From Kribbella sp. VKM Ac-2568 (GTDB lineage: Bacteria; Actinomycetota; Actinomycetes; Propionibacteriales; Kribbellaceae): a DNA stretch of 64,000 nucleotides. Where the stretch lies: assembly GCF_004345365.1 (NCBI RefSeq), contig NZ_SLVF01000011.1:248001-312000 (forward strand). Reading direction: 5' to 3'. The position numbers and the translations under genes are program-made. Position 1 is the first letter of the stretch. Every line of letters starts with the position of its first letter. This document shows, one piece after another, positions 7,421 through 15,549 of this stretch. Under the pieces are notes generated by a model. The model did no database searches, was not told where the DNA came from, and saw nothing but the letters and a program-made list of their open reading frames with translations.

Positions 7421-10074
7421 GCGACGACCTGCTGGAGCGACTCCACCGCGCCGAGAGCACGCCGTACGGCAAGGCGCGGTCGTCCCTGCTGGAGGACGTA
7501 GTCCGCCGCGCGGATGCCGGTGAGGACGAGGACCTGGCGTTCTACGCCCGCCTGCAACTCGTCACGGCGTACGTGATGGGTGGTGAGCCGCGGAAGTCGC
7601 TGGTGCCGTTCGCGCGTTGCGTTGCGGACTGGGACGCCGATCCGGGGAAGTACCAGCAGCACTCGCACACGTTCCACTGGTGCTTCAAGTACGCGCCGAG
7701 CACGCTGACCCGGTTCCCCGAGGTCCCGCTGGCGCAGACGTACGGCGTACTGGATGACATGGAGCGGCGGTGGCGCGTCGGCGGCCACAGCATGCACGCC
7801 GTGCACCAGCACCGCTGGCTCGTCGCCAACCACATCGGTGACGCGGAGGCGGCCGCCGAGCACTTCCGGCTGTGGTCGACCGCGCCGCGGGACGACCTGT
7901 CGGACTGCGTCGGCTGCGACCCGACCTCGAAGGTGCGGCACCTGACCCGGATCGGCCAGACCGCCGAGGCGGTCGCGCTGGCGGTCGGCGTCCTGGACGG
8001 ACAGCTGACCTGCAACGAGCAGCCGCAGCAGATGCTGACCGCGTTGCTGCCGGCTTACGTTGCCGAGGGCATGTACTCCGAGGCGGTGGACGCGCATCGC
8101 CGGGCCTACCGGATCCAGCGGGCCGAGCCCGGCGAACTGGGTTCGTACGCCGACCACATCGTCTTCCTGGCCCGGAGCGGCAACGAGACCAGGGCCGTCG
8201 AGCTGGTGGAACGGCACCTCGGCGATCTCGAGGATCCGCCGAGTCCCCTGGCGGAGCTCGAGTTCGCGGCCGCGGCATCGCTTGCCCTGAGCAAGGTCGA
8301 CCTGATGATCCGGCAGCCGAAGGCGGACGACGTACCGTCCGCGCGCCTTGCCGAGGACCTGGCCACGCGAGCGCTGGAACTGGCTGCGCGCTTCGACGAA
8401 CGCAACGGGACGGGCTTCCGTACTGAGATGGTCCGGGCGACGCTGACCGCCGAGCCGTGGATCGACTACCTGCCGCTGTCGGAGACCGCGCGGCGGGCCC
8501 ACGCTCGTCGCCAGGCAGTCCAGCAGGCGGAGGTCGCGGCACCAGTGGCCGACGGGCCTGCTCCGACCGGCAGCGGGTGGCTCGACCGGGCGGAGGAGCA
8601 CTGGCAGAACGATCGCCGCGACGAGGCGGTCGCCGACTGGCAGGCGTTCGAGCAGGAAGTCCCCGAAGCCGAGCGCAGCAAGCTCGACCAGGCCCGGCTG
8701 CTCGACGGCCGCGGTCTCGCCTCCAAGGACGAGCACGAGGTGGCGCTGGAGTCCTGGCGCGAGGCCCTCGGCCTGTACGCCGAACTTGGCGAGGAGGTCC
8801 GCCTGCTGCGCGACCGCGGCCGGATCTCCCGGATCCTTTGTGAGCAAGGGCAGATCGAGGAAGCTCTCGCCACGGGTGAAAAGCCGCTGCGCTGGCTGAT
8901 CGCGAACGACGAGCCGCGGCGGCGAGGTGGTTGGCAGTACTCGCTGGCCACGATGCTGGCGGAGGCCGGACGCGCGGAGGAGGCACTGGCCGAGGCGACG
9001 GCACTGCGCGCCTCGGCCGACACCGAGGATGAGCTCAAGGCCGGCGCGGGCATCCTGCAGTGCAGCCTGTTCCTGCAGTTCGAGCGGCCGGACGATGCCG
9101 AAGAGGCGGCCGGAGCGGGTACTGCGACGAAGCACGAACTCCCCCGGTCGTACGCCTTCCGCCAGCGCGGCTGGATCCGGAACGCCCTGGACCGTCCGGC
9201 GGAGGCGGTGGATGACCTCGAGGAGGCGATCGCATTGGCGGCGGGGACTCCCGACGCCGAGATCCACGTGGCGATCTGCCGGCTCGAACTCGCGCGCTCC
9301 TATCTCCTCACGGGTCGCCCGCTGGAGTCGGCGGAGACTGCCGAGGAGGCACTCGCCGCAGTGGGAGCGCCTGAGCTGACGAGCATCCGGCTCGACGTAC
9401 GCGGGGTACTGGTTGACGCCTATCGGGCGCTCGGGGAGTTGGAGCCGGCGCTGGCGCAGGTACGTGCGTTGCTGGCCGACGCTCCAGAGGAGGCGCATCC
9501 GCACTGGCTCGGGATGACGCGGCAGGACGAGGGGCTGCTGCTCGAGCGGCTTGATCGGGACAAGGAGGCCGTGGACGTCTTCCTGGCCGCGGCGGAGCAC
9601 TTCGAGACGGCCGAACTGCCCATCGAGTTTGTCCAGGCTGTGCGGCTTGCGGCGCAATCAGCCCGGTACTCCGGGGACTTCGACGTGATCCCGCAGCTCC
9701 TCGACCGGGTACGTCCTGTGCTCGACTCGTTGCCGTCGGCAGACGAGACCGTGCTGTTCCAGCAGGCCGGGGTTCACTGGGATCTCGCGATGCTCGCTCT
9801 GCAGCGGGGCGAGATCCCTGCCGCCGTGGACTACGCGCGGCAGGCGGCAGAGTCGTACGAACGTGGTGGCTTTGAAGGTCAGCTCCTCAACGCACGGCTG
9901 CTGATCGCGGAGCATGGCACTACCGACGACCAGATGCTGCAGGAGCTCTTCAACAGCCTGCCGACCGGCCACGACCAGTGGCATCGGGCCGGCTACCTCC
10001 TGGCCGACCGCCTCCGCGGCCTCGACCGCTCCGCCGAGGCCGAAGCCCTGGAAGCCCGGCTGACGTCGTCGTAG
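7417..10074 (+). CDS. Large TPR protein coupled to the Hsp90-like gene
   Basis: 885 residues, almost entirely alpha-helical with many tetratricopeptide-like pairs (for example AYVAEGMYSEAVDAHRRAY, GYLLADRLRGLDRSAEAEALE). Ala, Leu and Glu dominate. A short Cys pair CVGC lies near residue 166 in the N-terminal third. A non-repetitive linker (about 365-395, QQAEVAAPVADGPAPT) separates two superhelical halves. No catalytic motif, signal peptide or membrane segment is seen. The start at ATG 7417 is fixed by the 4-bp overlap with the Hsp90 stop; a longer in-frame extension upstream only shadows that gene. Eukaryotic Hsp90 uses TPR co-chaperones, so a client-adaptor role is plausible but is inference. 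Confidence 0.8.
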   Translation: MSDDLLERLHRAESTPYGKARSSLLEDVVRRADAGEDEDLAFYARLQLVTAYVMGGEPRKSLVPFARCVADWDADPGKYQQHSHTFHWCFKYAPSTLTRFPEVPLAQTYGVLDDMERRWRVGGHSMHAVHQHRWLVANHIGDAEAAAEHFRLWSTAPRDDLSDCVGCDPTSKVRHLTRIGQTAEAVALAVGVLDGQLTCNEQPQQMLTALLPAYVAEGMYSEAVDAHRRAYRIQRAEPGELGSYADHIVFLARSGNETRAVELVERHLGDLEDPPSPLAELEFAAAASLALSKVDLMIRQPKADDVPSARLAEDLATRALELAARFDERNGTGFRTEMVRATLTAEPWIDYLPLSETARRAHARRQAVQQAEVAAPVADGPAPTGSGWLDRAEEHWQNDRRDEAVADWQAFEQEVPEAERSKLDQARLLDGRGLASKDEHEVALESWREALGLYAELGEEVRLLRDRGRISRILCEQGQIEEALATGEKPLRWLIANDEPRRRGGWQYSLATMLAEAGRAEEALAEATALRASADTEDELKAGAGILQCSLFLQFERPDDAEEAAGAGTATKHELPRSYAFRQRGWIRNALDRPAEAVDDLEEAIALAAGTPDAEIHVAICRLELARSYLLTGRPLESAETAEEALAAVGAPELTSIRLDVRGVLVDAYRALGELEPALAQVRALLADAPEEAHPHWLGMTRQDEGLLLERLDRDKEAVDVFLAAAEHFETAELPIEFVQAVRLAAQSARYSGDFDVIPQLLDRVRPVLDSLPSADETVLFQQAGVHWDLAMLALQRGEIPAAVDYARQAAESYERGGFEGQLLNARLLIAEHGTTDDQMLQELFNSLPTGHDQWHRAGYLLADRLRGLDRSAEAEALEARLTSS

Positions 10075-10078
10075 ACCC

Positions 10079-10426
10079 TCAGACCGCGCAACTGATGCAG
10101 GTCTTCGCGGTCGGGCGGACCATCAGACGCTCGGCCGCGATCGGCTGCGCACACTTCTCGCAGATCCCGTAGTCCCCTGCGGCGATCCGCTCCAGCGCGC
10201 TGTCGAGATCGGCCAGGTGCTTGCGCGCGTCCTCGATGAACGCGCCTGTCTGCGACCGCTCGAACGCGATCGTCGACCCCTCGGGATCATGCTCGTCATC
10301 GGTGGCGACCAACCGGCCGGCCTCGACGATTCCCTCGAGATCCCGCTCCAACGCGGCCAGCCTCTCGGCCGTGGTCTCCCGCTCGGCCGCCAGCACGTCC
10401 TGCACGTCCTGCACTTGCTCATCCAT
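10079..10426 (-). CDS. DksA/TraR-family zinc-finger protein
   Basis: 115 residues. A long N-terminal coiled-coil (roughly 5-80) is followed by GDYGICEKC...TCISC, a C4 zinc finger with spacing C-x2-C-x17-C-x2-C typical of DksA/TraR proteins, which act in the RNA polymerase secondary channel. The preferred start is MDEQVQDVQ at 10426; a 13-residue longer version begins at 10465. It converges on the TPR gene with only 4 bp between stop codons. The coiled-coil tip lacks the obvious DxxDxA of E. coli DksA, so the role in stringent control is uncertain. Confidence 0.85.
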   Translation of the reverse strand: MDEQVQDVQDVLAAERETTAERLAALERDLEGIVEAGRLVATDDEHDPEGSTIAFERSQTGAFIEDARKHLADLDSALERIAAGDYGICEKCAQPIAAERLMVRPTAKTCISCAV

Positions 10427-10497
10427 CCGCCACACCTGTTCCGCGTTCCGGGTCTCCCCACCCAAGGTAGGTCGGCGTACCAGTTCTGGGCGAGCGT

Positions 10498-10532
10498 CGT
10501 ACCGGATGACAGCTGAACCGTCATCCGGTACG
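10498..10532. terminator. Strong hairpin terminator (13-bp stem)
   Basis: CGTACCGGATGAC and its exact complement GTCATCCGGTACG enclose a 9-base loop, immediately downstream of the amphi-Trp gene on the minus strand. There is no U-tract, as is common for actinobacterial terminators. Confidence 0.8.
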
Positions 10533-10541
10533 GACCTCGGA

Positions 10542-10793
10542 TCAGACCTCTTCGTCGTGGTCCGGCTTGTCCGGGGCGTCCGCCAGCTTCCATTTCAGCT
10601 GGAACTCGACCTCCACCTCGCCGTGCTCAGCCTCGTGCTCGACACTCCACTGCGCGCTCCGCGGCACGGTGAACCGCTTGTTCGCCACCTGGATCCGGAA
10701 CGGCTTCCCACTCTCCAACGCATCCGCCAACCGCCGAAGCTTGGCCACGAACTCCGTCAGCGGATACTCAACCTCAACATCCCTGTCAGTCAT
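10542..10793 (-). CDS. Amphi-Trp domain protein
   Basis: 83 residues: MTDRDVEVEYPLTEFVAKLRRLADALESG...FRIQVANKRFTVP...VEHEAEHGEVEVEFQLKWK then an acidic tail. The ending -EVEFQLKWK and the overall layout are those of the small amphi-Trp domain family, whose function is unknown. The ATG at 10793 is preferred to a 38-residue longer frame because family proteins start close to this residue and GAGGATT lies upstream. The gene stands alone between a terminator and the toxin-antitoxin pair. Confidence 0.75.
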   Translation of the reverse strand: MTDRDVEVEYPLTEFVAKLRRLADALESGKPFRIQVANKRFTVPRSAQWSVEHEAEHGEVEVEFQLKWKLADAPDKPDHDEEV

Positions 10794-10842
10794 GCCGCAA
10801 TCCTCACAGACCCCACCGAGGCAGAGCGACCTCCACGGCGGA

Positions 10843-11190
10843 CTAGTCAGTCGCCTTGGGATGACCGGTGCCCGCGACCCTGATCCACACCGTCTTGGTG
10901 GCGGCATCGACCAGGTACCAGATCCGGCCGCCGCCGGTCACCTCGTACTGCCACTGCTCGAGGCCGTTGACCGTCGACAACTCCTTGCCTTTCAGGCGGT
11001 GATGACGATCGGTCTGCGGGAACGGCTGCGGCTCGGTGCGGATCGCCTCCCACGCCTTCAGCGTGTTGCCCGGTGCCTGGCGGCAGAGGTCTTCCCATCC
11101 CTTGCCTGCTTCGGAGGTGCCGAACTTCAGCACCCAGCGACCCGGCTCCGCGGGTGGCGCGACCCGGTCGCCTCGCTTGCCTGGGCTCAC
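10843..11190 (-). CDS. RelE/ParE-like toxin of a type II toxin-antitoxin pair
   Basis: 115 residues from the GTG at 11190. The core (GWEDLCRQAPGNTLKAWEAIRTEP...RHHRLKGKEL...GLEQWQYEVTGGGRIWYLVDAATKTVWIRVAGTGHP) has the short helix pair followed by the four-strand sheet typical of RelE/ParE-like ribonuclease or gyrase toxins, ending in an IRVAGTGHP strand. The start overlaps the antitoxin stop (GTGA), giving antitoxin-first translational coupling. Whether it cuts mRNA or targets gyrase cannot be judged from the sequence. Confidence 0.7.
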   Translation of the reverse strand: MSPGKRGDRVAPPAEPGRWVLKFGTSEAGKGWEDLCRQAPGNTLKAWEAIRTEPQPFPQTDRHHRLKGKELSTVNGLEQWQYEVTGGGRIWYLVDAATKTVWIRVAGTGHPKATD

Positions 11191-11666
11191 TCGACCGGCT
11201 CGGCAACCGCGCCGAAGTCGTCGAGCGTCTCGGCCCGCAAGGCAGCCAGCAGTTCGGGATCCGCGTAGATCTCCGCGGTATGCCGCCACTGGTTGATCAA
11301 CTGCAGCACGGGTGCTGGGGATCCCAGGTCCTCGCTGGCGTCCATCACGTCGATGAGTTCCTGGGCGAAGGCCACCCGATCATCGGTGGTCAGGAACCGG
11401 ATCCAGGGGAACACCTGCGGCAGGATGTCGAGCAGATGGTGCGACCGCACCGCCGGGTTGCTCATCACCGCGCGGAGCACCCGGCCGGCGACCTCGACCA
11501 GCTCGCCGTCCTGGATGGCACGCGCGGCCGTGGTGAGGATCAGGTCGTCCTCGGAGCCGCGGCGGTGCACCCGCAACGCACGCCCCCGGGTGGCCTTGAG
11601 GCGCTCCACCGTCTTGTTGGGGTGCTGGAGCAGATCCGAAAAGTTCACTTCTTCCAGCTCGGCCAT
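11187..11666 (-). CDS. Antitoxin with Phd/YefM-like N-terminus
   Basis: 159 residues. The first 50 (MAELEEVNFSDLLQHPNKTVERL...RALRVHRRGSEDDLILTTAAR) resemble a prevent-host-death/YefM DNA-binding fold. The C-terminal two thirds are helical and acidic (DRVAFAQELIDVMDASEDL, LLAALRAETLDDFGAVAEPVE) and would wrap the toxin. It is longer than the usual 80-90 residue Phd antitoxins. AGTTC motifs in direct and inverted orientation (11668-11698) in front of the gene could be its own operator. It overlaps the toxin gene by 4 bp. Confidence 0.65.
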   Translation of the reverse strand: MAELEEVNFSDLLQHPNKTVERLKATRGRALRVHRRGSEDDLILTTAARAIQDGELVEVAGRVLRAVMSNPAVRSHHLLDILPQVFPWIRFLTTDDRVAFAQELIDVMDASEDLGSPAPVLQLINQWRHTAEIYADPELLAALRAETLDDFGAVAEPVE

Positions 11667-11738
11667 AGTTCAAAGGTAGTTCGTAACTCCCGTGAACTCA
11701 ATCTCAGCCCCCCGGCTCGATCGGGCCTGGACGCAGAC

Positions 11739-11767
11739 GCCGCTCAGCCGGACTGCGGCTGAGCGGC
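11739..11767. terminator. guaA terminator hairpin
   Basis: A perfect 12-bp stem, GCCGCTCAGCCG with CGGCTGAGCGGC, and a 5-base loop lie 22 bp past the guaA stop on the minus strand. Confidence 0.75.
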
Positions 11768-11789
11768 GGGTCACAAGCGGGGTGGGGCG

Positions 11790-13346
11790 TTACTCCCACT
11801 CGATGGTGCCCGGGGGCTTGCTGGTGATGTCGAGGGTTACTCGGTTGATCTCGTCCACCTCGTTGGTGATGCGGGTGGAGATCTTTTCGAGGACGTCGTA
11901 GGGGAGGCGGGCCCAGTCGGCCGTCATGGCGTCCTCGCTGGTGACGGGGCGCAGGACGATCGGGTGGCCGTAGGTGCGGCCGTCGCCCTGGACGCCGACC
12001 GAGCGGACGTCGGCCAGCAGGACGACCGGGAACTGCCAGATGTCGCGGTCGAGGCCGGCCGCGGTGATCTCGGTGCGGGCGATCAGGTCGGCGGCGCGGA
12101 GGATGTCGAGGCGCTCCTTGGTGACCTCGCCGACGATCCGGATGCCGAGGCCGGGACCCGGGAACGGGTGCCGGTAGACCATCGTCTCGGGCAGTCCGAG
12201 GGCCAGGCCGAGCTCGCGGACCTCGTCCTTGAAGAGGGTCCGCAGCGGCTCGATCAGGTCGAACTCGAGGTCGTCCGGCAGCCCGCCGACGTTGTGATGG
12301 GACTTGATGTTCGCGGTGCCGGTGCCGCCGCCGGACTCGACCACGTCCGGGTAGAGCGTGCCCTGCACCAGGAACTCGATGTGCCGCTCGGCGTCCAGTT
12401 GCCGCGCGGTCGCCTCGAAGGTGCGGATGAACTCGCGGCCGATGATCTTCCGCTTCTGCTCCGGGTCGGTGACGCCGGCCAGCGCGGTCAGGAACTGGTC
12501 CTCCGCCTCGACGACCTCGAGCCGGATCCCGGTGGCGGCGACGTAGTCCTTCTCGACCTGCTCGGACTCACCCGAGCGCTGCAGACCGTGGTCGACGTAC
12601 ACACAGGTCAACTGGTCGCCGATCGCCTTGTGCACCAGGGCCGCCGCCACCGCGGAGTCGACACCACCCGACAGCGCGCAGAGCACCTGCTTGTCGCCGA
12701 CCTGCTGACGGATGAGCTCGACCTGCTCGTCGACGACGTTGGTGGTCGTCCAGTCGCCGGTGCAACCCGCGATGTCGTAGAGGAAATGCTCGAGCACCGC
12801 CTGGCCGGCCTGCGAGTGCAGCACCTCCGGGTGCCACTGGACACCGGCCAGCCGGCGGTCCAGGTCCTCGAAAGCAGCAACCGGCGCACCGGACGAAGCG
12901 GCCAGTACTGCGAAGCCGGCCGGCGGCGCGTGCACCGCGTCTCCGTGGGACATCCAGACGTTCAGGTCCTCGGGGATGCCGGCCAGCAGCGTGCCTGACT
13001 CGCTCACGGTGACCGGGGTCCGGCCGAACTCGCGCAACCCGGTCCGCCGTACGTCGCCGCCGAGCGTCTGCGCCATCGCCTGGAACCCGTAGCAGATGCC
13101 GAACGCCGGGACCCCCGCCTCGAACAGCCCGGAGTCGACCCGCGGCGCGCCCTCGGCGTACACGGACTGCGGTCCGCCGGACAGGATGATCGCCTTCGGG
13201 TTCCGCGCCAGCATCTCCTCGACCGGCATCGAGTGCGGCACGATCTCGGAGTACACCTTCGCCTCGCGCACCCGGCGGGCGATCAGCTGTGCGTACTGCG
13301 CACCGAAGTCGACGACGAGTACGAGGTCATGCTCAGCAACGGTCAC
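11790..13346 (-). CDS. guaA: GMP synthase (glutamine-hydrolysing)
   Basis: 518 residues. An N-terminal class I glutamine amidotransferase domain (nucleophile in GICYGFQAM, HPE triad end in GVQWHPEV) is followed by the ATP-pyrophosphatase domain with the P-loop ALSGGVDSAV, then the C-terminal GMP synthetase dimerisation domain (SKPPGTIEWE end). It aminates XMP to GMP, the last step of guanine nucleotide synthesis. The start is taken as GTG 13346 (VTVAEHDLVLVVDFGAQ); the longer open frame upstream is only antisense to the VOC gene. guaB and guaB3 lie 15 kb away. Confidence 0.96.
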   Translation of the reverse strand: MTVAEHDLVLVVDFGAQYAQLIARRVREAKVYSEIVPHSMPVEEMLARNPKAIILSGGPQSVYAEGAPRVDSGLFEAGVPAFGICYGFQAMAQTLGGDVRRTGLREFGRTPVTVSESGTLLAGIPEDLNVWMSHGDAVHAPPAGFAVLAASSGAPVAAFEDLDRRLAGVQWHPEVLHSQAGQAVLEHFLYDIAGCTGDWTTTNVVDEQVELIRQQVGDKQVLCALSGGVDSAVAAALVHKAIGDQLTCVYVDHGLQRSGESEQVEKDYVAATGIRLEVVEAEDQFLTALAGVTDPEQKRKIIGREFIRTFEATARQLDAERHIEFLVQGTLYPDVVESGGGTGTANIKSHHNVGGLPDDLEFDLIEPLRTLFKDEVRELGLALGLPETMVYRHPFPGPGLGIRIVGEVTKERLDILRAADLIARTEITAAGLDRDIWQFPVVLLADVRSVGVQGDGRTYGHPIVLRPVTSEDAMTADWARLPYDVLEKISTRITNEVDEINRVTLDITSKPPGTIEWE

Positions 13347-13368
13347 CGACAAAGCGTATCGGTGCAGC

Positions 13369-13749
13369 TCAGCGGCTTTGCCACAAGCCCAGGACGTTGC
13401 CCTCCGGGTCGGCGAAGTAGGCACTGAAACCCATGTCTCCGACTGCCGTCCTGCCGACCACCGCCTTGCCGCCGTGTCGCTCGACACTCTCCAGTGCCGC
13501 GTCGATGTCGTCGACCTCGACGGTGACCACCGGGCTGTTCGTCGGCCCATTCGAGCGGTCGAACATGCCCCCATTGAGGTAGCCGGGCTCGGCAGGCATC
13601 CCCTGCTCGGTCACCGGCCCCGTCGACACCGTCGTGTACTGCAACTCGGGCGTGAGGTGGATCTCCCACCCGAACGACTCCGCGTAGAACGCTCGCGCAC
13701 GATCTCCGTCGTCGTATGGAATCTCGAAATGCACCACCCGTCCGGTCAT
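13369..13749 (-). CDS. VOC-family (glyoxalase-like) protein
   Basis: 126 residues in the vicinal oxygen chelate fold: RVVHFEIPYDDGDRARAFYAESFGWEI, then the paired module ending SAYFADPEGNVLGLWQS. The metal-site His in the first strand (VVHFEI) and Glu/His-like positions in the second half are partly visible. It is the class often annotated as glyoxalase/bleomycin-resistance-like, with no predictable substrate. It lies upstream of guaA on the same strand with a 22-bp gap and may be cotranscribed. Confidence 0.8.
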   Translation of the reverse strand: MTGRVVHFEIPYDDGDRARAFYAESFGWEIHLTPELQYTTVSTGPVTEQGMPAEPGYLNGGMFDRSNGPTNSPVVTVEVDDIDAALESVERHGGKAVVGRTAVGDMGFSAYFADPEGNVLGLWQSR

Positions 13750-13804
13750 CGCAATCAGCCTCCCACTGATGCAGACAGTCAGTCTCGATCGACGTTAGTC
13801 CTGA

Positions 13805-14872
13805 TCAGGCCTGCCCACCAGGCAGCGTCACCAGCAGCCGCTGCGGGGCTCGGAAGGACAGCAGGTCGATCATCGGCGGATCAGCCTCGACAGCTTGTAC
13901 TGCGCTCAGCAGGGGCCCGGCGCATTCGACAGCGACACGGGCCTCCAGGCGGGCCAGACCCGCGCCGAGGCAACGGTGAATCCCCAGCCCGAAGGCGAGC
14001 TCCGCCGGACCGCCGTGCCCGGTCAGCCCGAGCAGCACCGGCTGACCCGCGGGCAACTCGACCTCACCGACAGACACGGGCGCAGCCGTGATCCGTCGCC
14101 AGGTCGGCACCGACGACGACTCCCGCAGTATGGCTTCGACCACAGCGGCCGCATCGTCTACAGACTGGCCGATGAGCCGGCGGAAGGTCGTCGAGATCAG
14201 CTGGGTCGTCGTCTCCTGCCCGGCGATGAGCAGGAAGTAGGCGACCGCACACACCTCTTCATCGCTCAACCCCAATCCGACAAGTACGCCGAACAGGTCG
14301 TCCCCCGGCCGCCGCCGAGCCCTGAGCACCCGCTTGCGCAACCACCCGTAGAACTCGGCCGCACTGTGCGCGAGTTCCAACTGCCGGTCCTCGTCCGGCC
14401 AGCCCCAGAACAACTCCAGCGACTCCCGGCTCCACGCCTTCAACGCCGGTACGTCGACGTCGCGCAGCCTGAGCATGTCCAGCAACACCAGCGCCGGCGG
14501 CTCCGCAGCGACCACCTCGACGAGATCCACCGCGCCAGACCGCAACCCGGCCTCGGCCAAGGCGACCCGCTCGGCGACCAGCCGGCGCGCGAGGGGCTCT
14601 ACCGCAGCAACCCGCGCCGGGCTGAAGAATCGGGCGACCGCGGCACGAATCGGCCGATGCGAAGGCCCGGCGTTGTTCGCCAGCGTCGGCGGCAGCGCGA
14701 ACCCGGCTCCCTGCAGAACCCGCAACGCCTTCACGCTCAGCGCGGTATGAGCCAGTACGGCGTTGTCCGGCCGGAAGGTCTCCGGTTCGAGCAACACCTC
14801 CCGGACCTCGTCCGGCTCGTCGATCACCCACATCCCGAGCGTCTCGTCGTACCGGGCGGGACAGCCGGACAT
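13805..14872 (-). CDS. Divergent cytochrome P450 at end of biotin operon (BioI-like role possible)
   Basis: 355 residues, shorter than the usual ~400. The I-helix AGQETT (217-222) and the heme loop FGLGIHRCLG (Cys301) are intact. The K-helix reads EAILR (246-250), so the ExxR Glu is Ala. About 20 residues of the meander before the heme loop are missing, and the protein starts where other P450s are already past their first 30-40 residues. The ATG overlaps the bioD stop (TGATG), which places it as the last gene of the biotin operon. Bacillus BioI is a P450 that makes pimelate for biotin, so a similar role is an attractive inference. Confidence 0.8.
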   Translation of the reverse strand: MSGCPARYDETLGMWVIDEPDEVREVLLEPETFRPDNAVLAHTALSVKALRVLQGAGFALPPTLANNAGPSHRPIRAAVARFFSPARVAAVEPLARRLVAERVALAEAGLRSGAVDLVEVVAAEPPALVLLDMLRLRDVDVPALKAWSRESLELFWGWPDEDRQLELAHSAAEFYGWLRKRVLRARRRPGDDLFGVLVGLGLSDEEVCAVAYFLLIAGQETTTQLISTTFRRLIGQSVDDAAAVVEAILRESSSVPTWRRITAAPVSVGEVELPAGQPVLLGLTGHGGPAELAFGLGIHRCLGAGLARLEARVAVECAGPLLSAVQAVEADPPMIDLLSFRAPQRLLVTLPGGQA

Positions 14873-15549
14873 CAGAACTCCTCGGAGAACCAGCCGGGCG
14901 CCGCCGCTGTGAAGGCCGCCTGATCCAGCGCACCGGCCCCCGCAGGAACTCGACCGATCACCGGTACTCCGGTCGTGGCCGGGAGGTCGGCGAGATTGCA
15001 CTGCTCGGCGAGATCCGGCTCGGCGGGCCAGGAACCGATCACGAGCCCGGCTATCGGCAGCGCCCGGGCGCGGAGGGCTTCGACGGTCAGGCCGGCGTGG
15101 TTCAGGGTGCCGAGGCCGGCCCGGGCGACCACGACGAACGCGAACTCGGTCTCGAGGTGCGCCGCGAGGTCGGCGAGATCGCGGCCGTCCTCATCCAGCC
15201 CGACGAGGAGCCCGCCCGCACCTTCGACCAGCACCAGGTCACGCGTGGCCGCCAGGTCTTCGATGGCCTTCGCGTGGGCATCGACCGAAGGCAACGCCAG
15301 GCCCTGCCGACGGCCGGCGGTCGTCGGCGCCAGCGGATCGAGCAGGCGGATGCCCTCGTGGAGATCGGTGATCCCCGTCAGCCGACGAACCTCGTCAAGA
15401 TCACCAGCCTCGTCAGCAGTCACCCCCGTCTGCGCAGGCTTCACGACGGCGACGGCGCCCGAGGATGCGGCACGGGAGGCCAGAGCGGCGGTGACCACTG
15501 TCTTGCCTACGCCGGTGTCGGTGCCGGTGATGAGGAGGACGCGGCTCAT
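14872..15549 (-). CDS. bioD: Dethiobiotin synthetase
   Basis: 225 residues. P-loop GTDTGVGKT (residues 8-16), the KPAQTG substrate loop and the VEGAGGLLV motif are all typical of BioD, which carboxylates 7,8-diaminopelargonic acid and closes the ureido ring with ATP. The start at 15549 overlaps the bioF stop by 4 bp (ATGA) and is preferred to a much longer frame lying inside bioF. It is the fifth gene of the bioB-bsaP-bioA-bioF-bioD-P450 operon. Confidence 0.95.
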   Translation of the reverse strand: MSRVLLITGTDTGVGKTVVTAALASRAASSGAVAVVKPAQTGVTADEAGDLDEVRRLTGITDLHEGIRLLDPLAPTTAGRRQGLALPSVDAHAKAIEDLAATRDLVLVEGAGGLLVGLDEDGRDLADLAAHLETEFAFVVVARAGLGTLNHAGLTVEALRARALPIAGLVIGSWPAEPDLAEQCNLADLPATTGVPVIGRVPAGAGALDQAAFTAAAPGWFSEEF

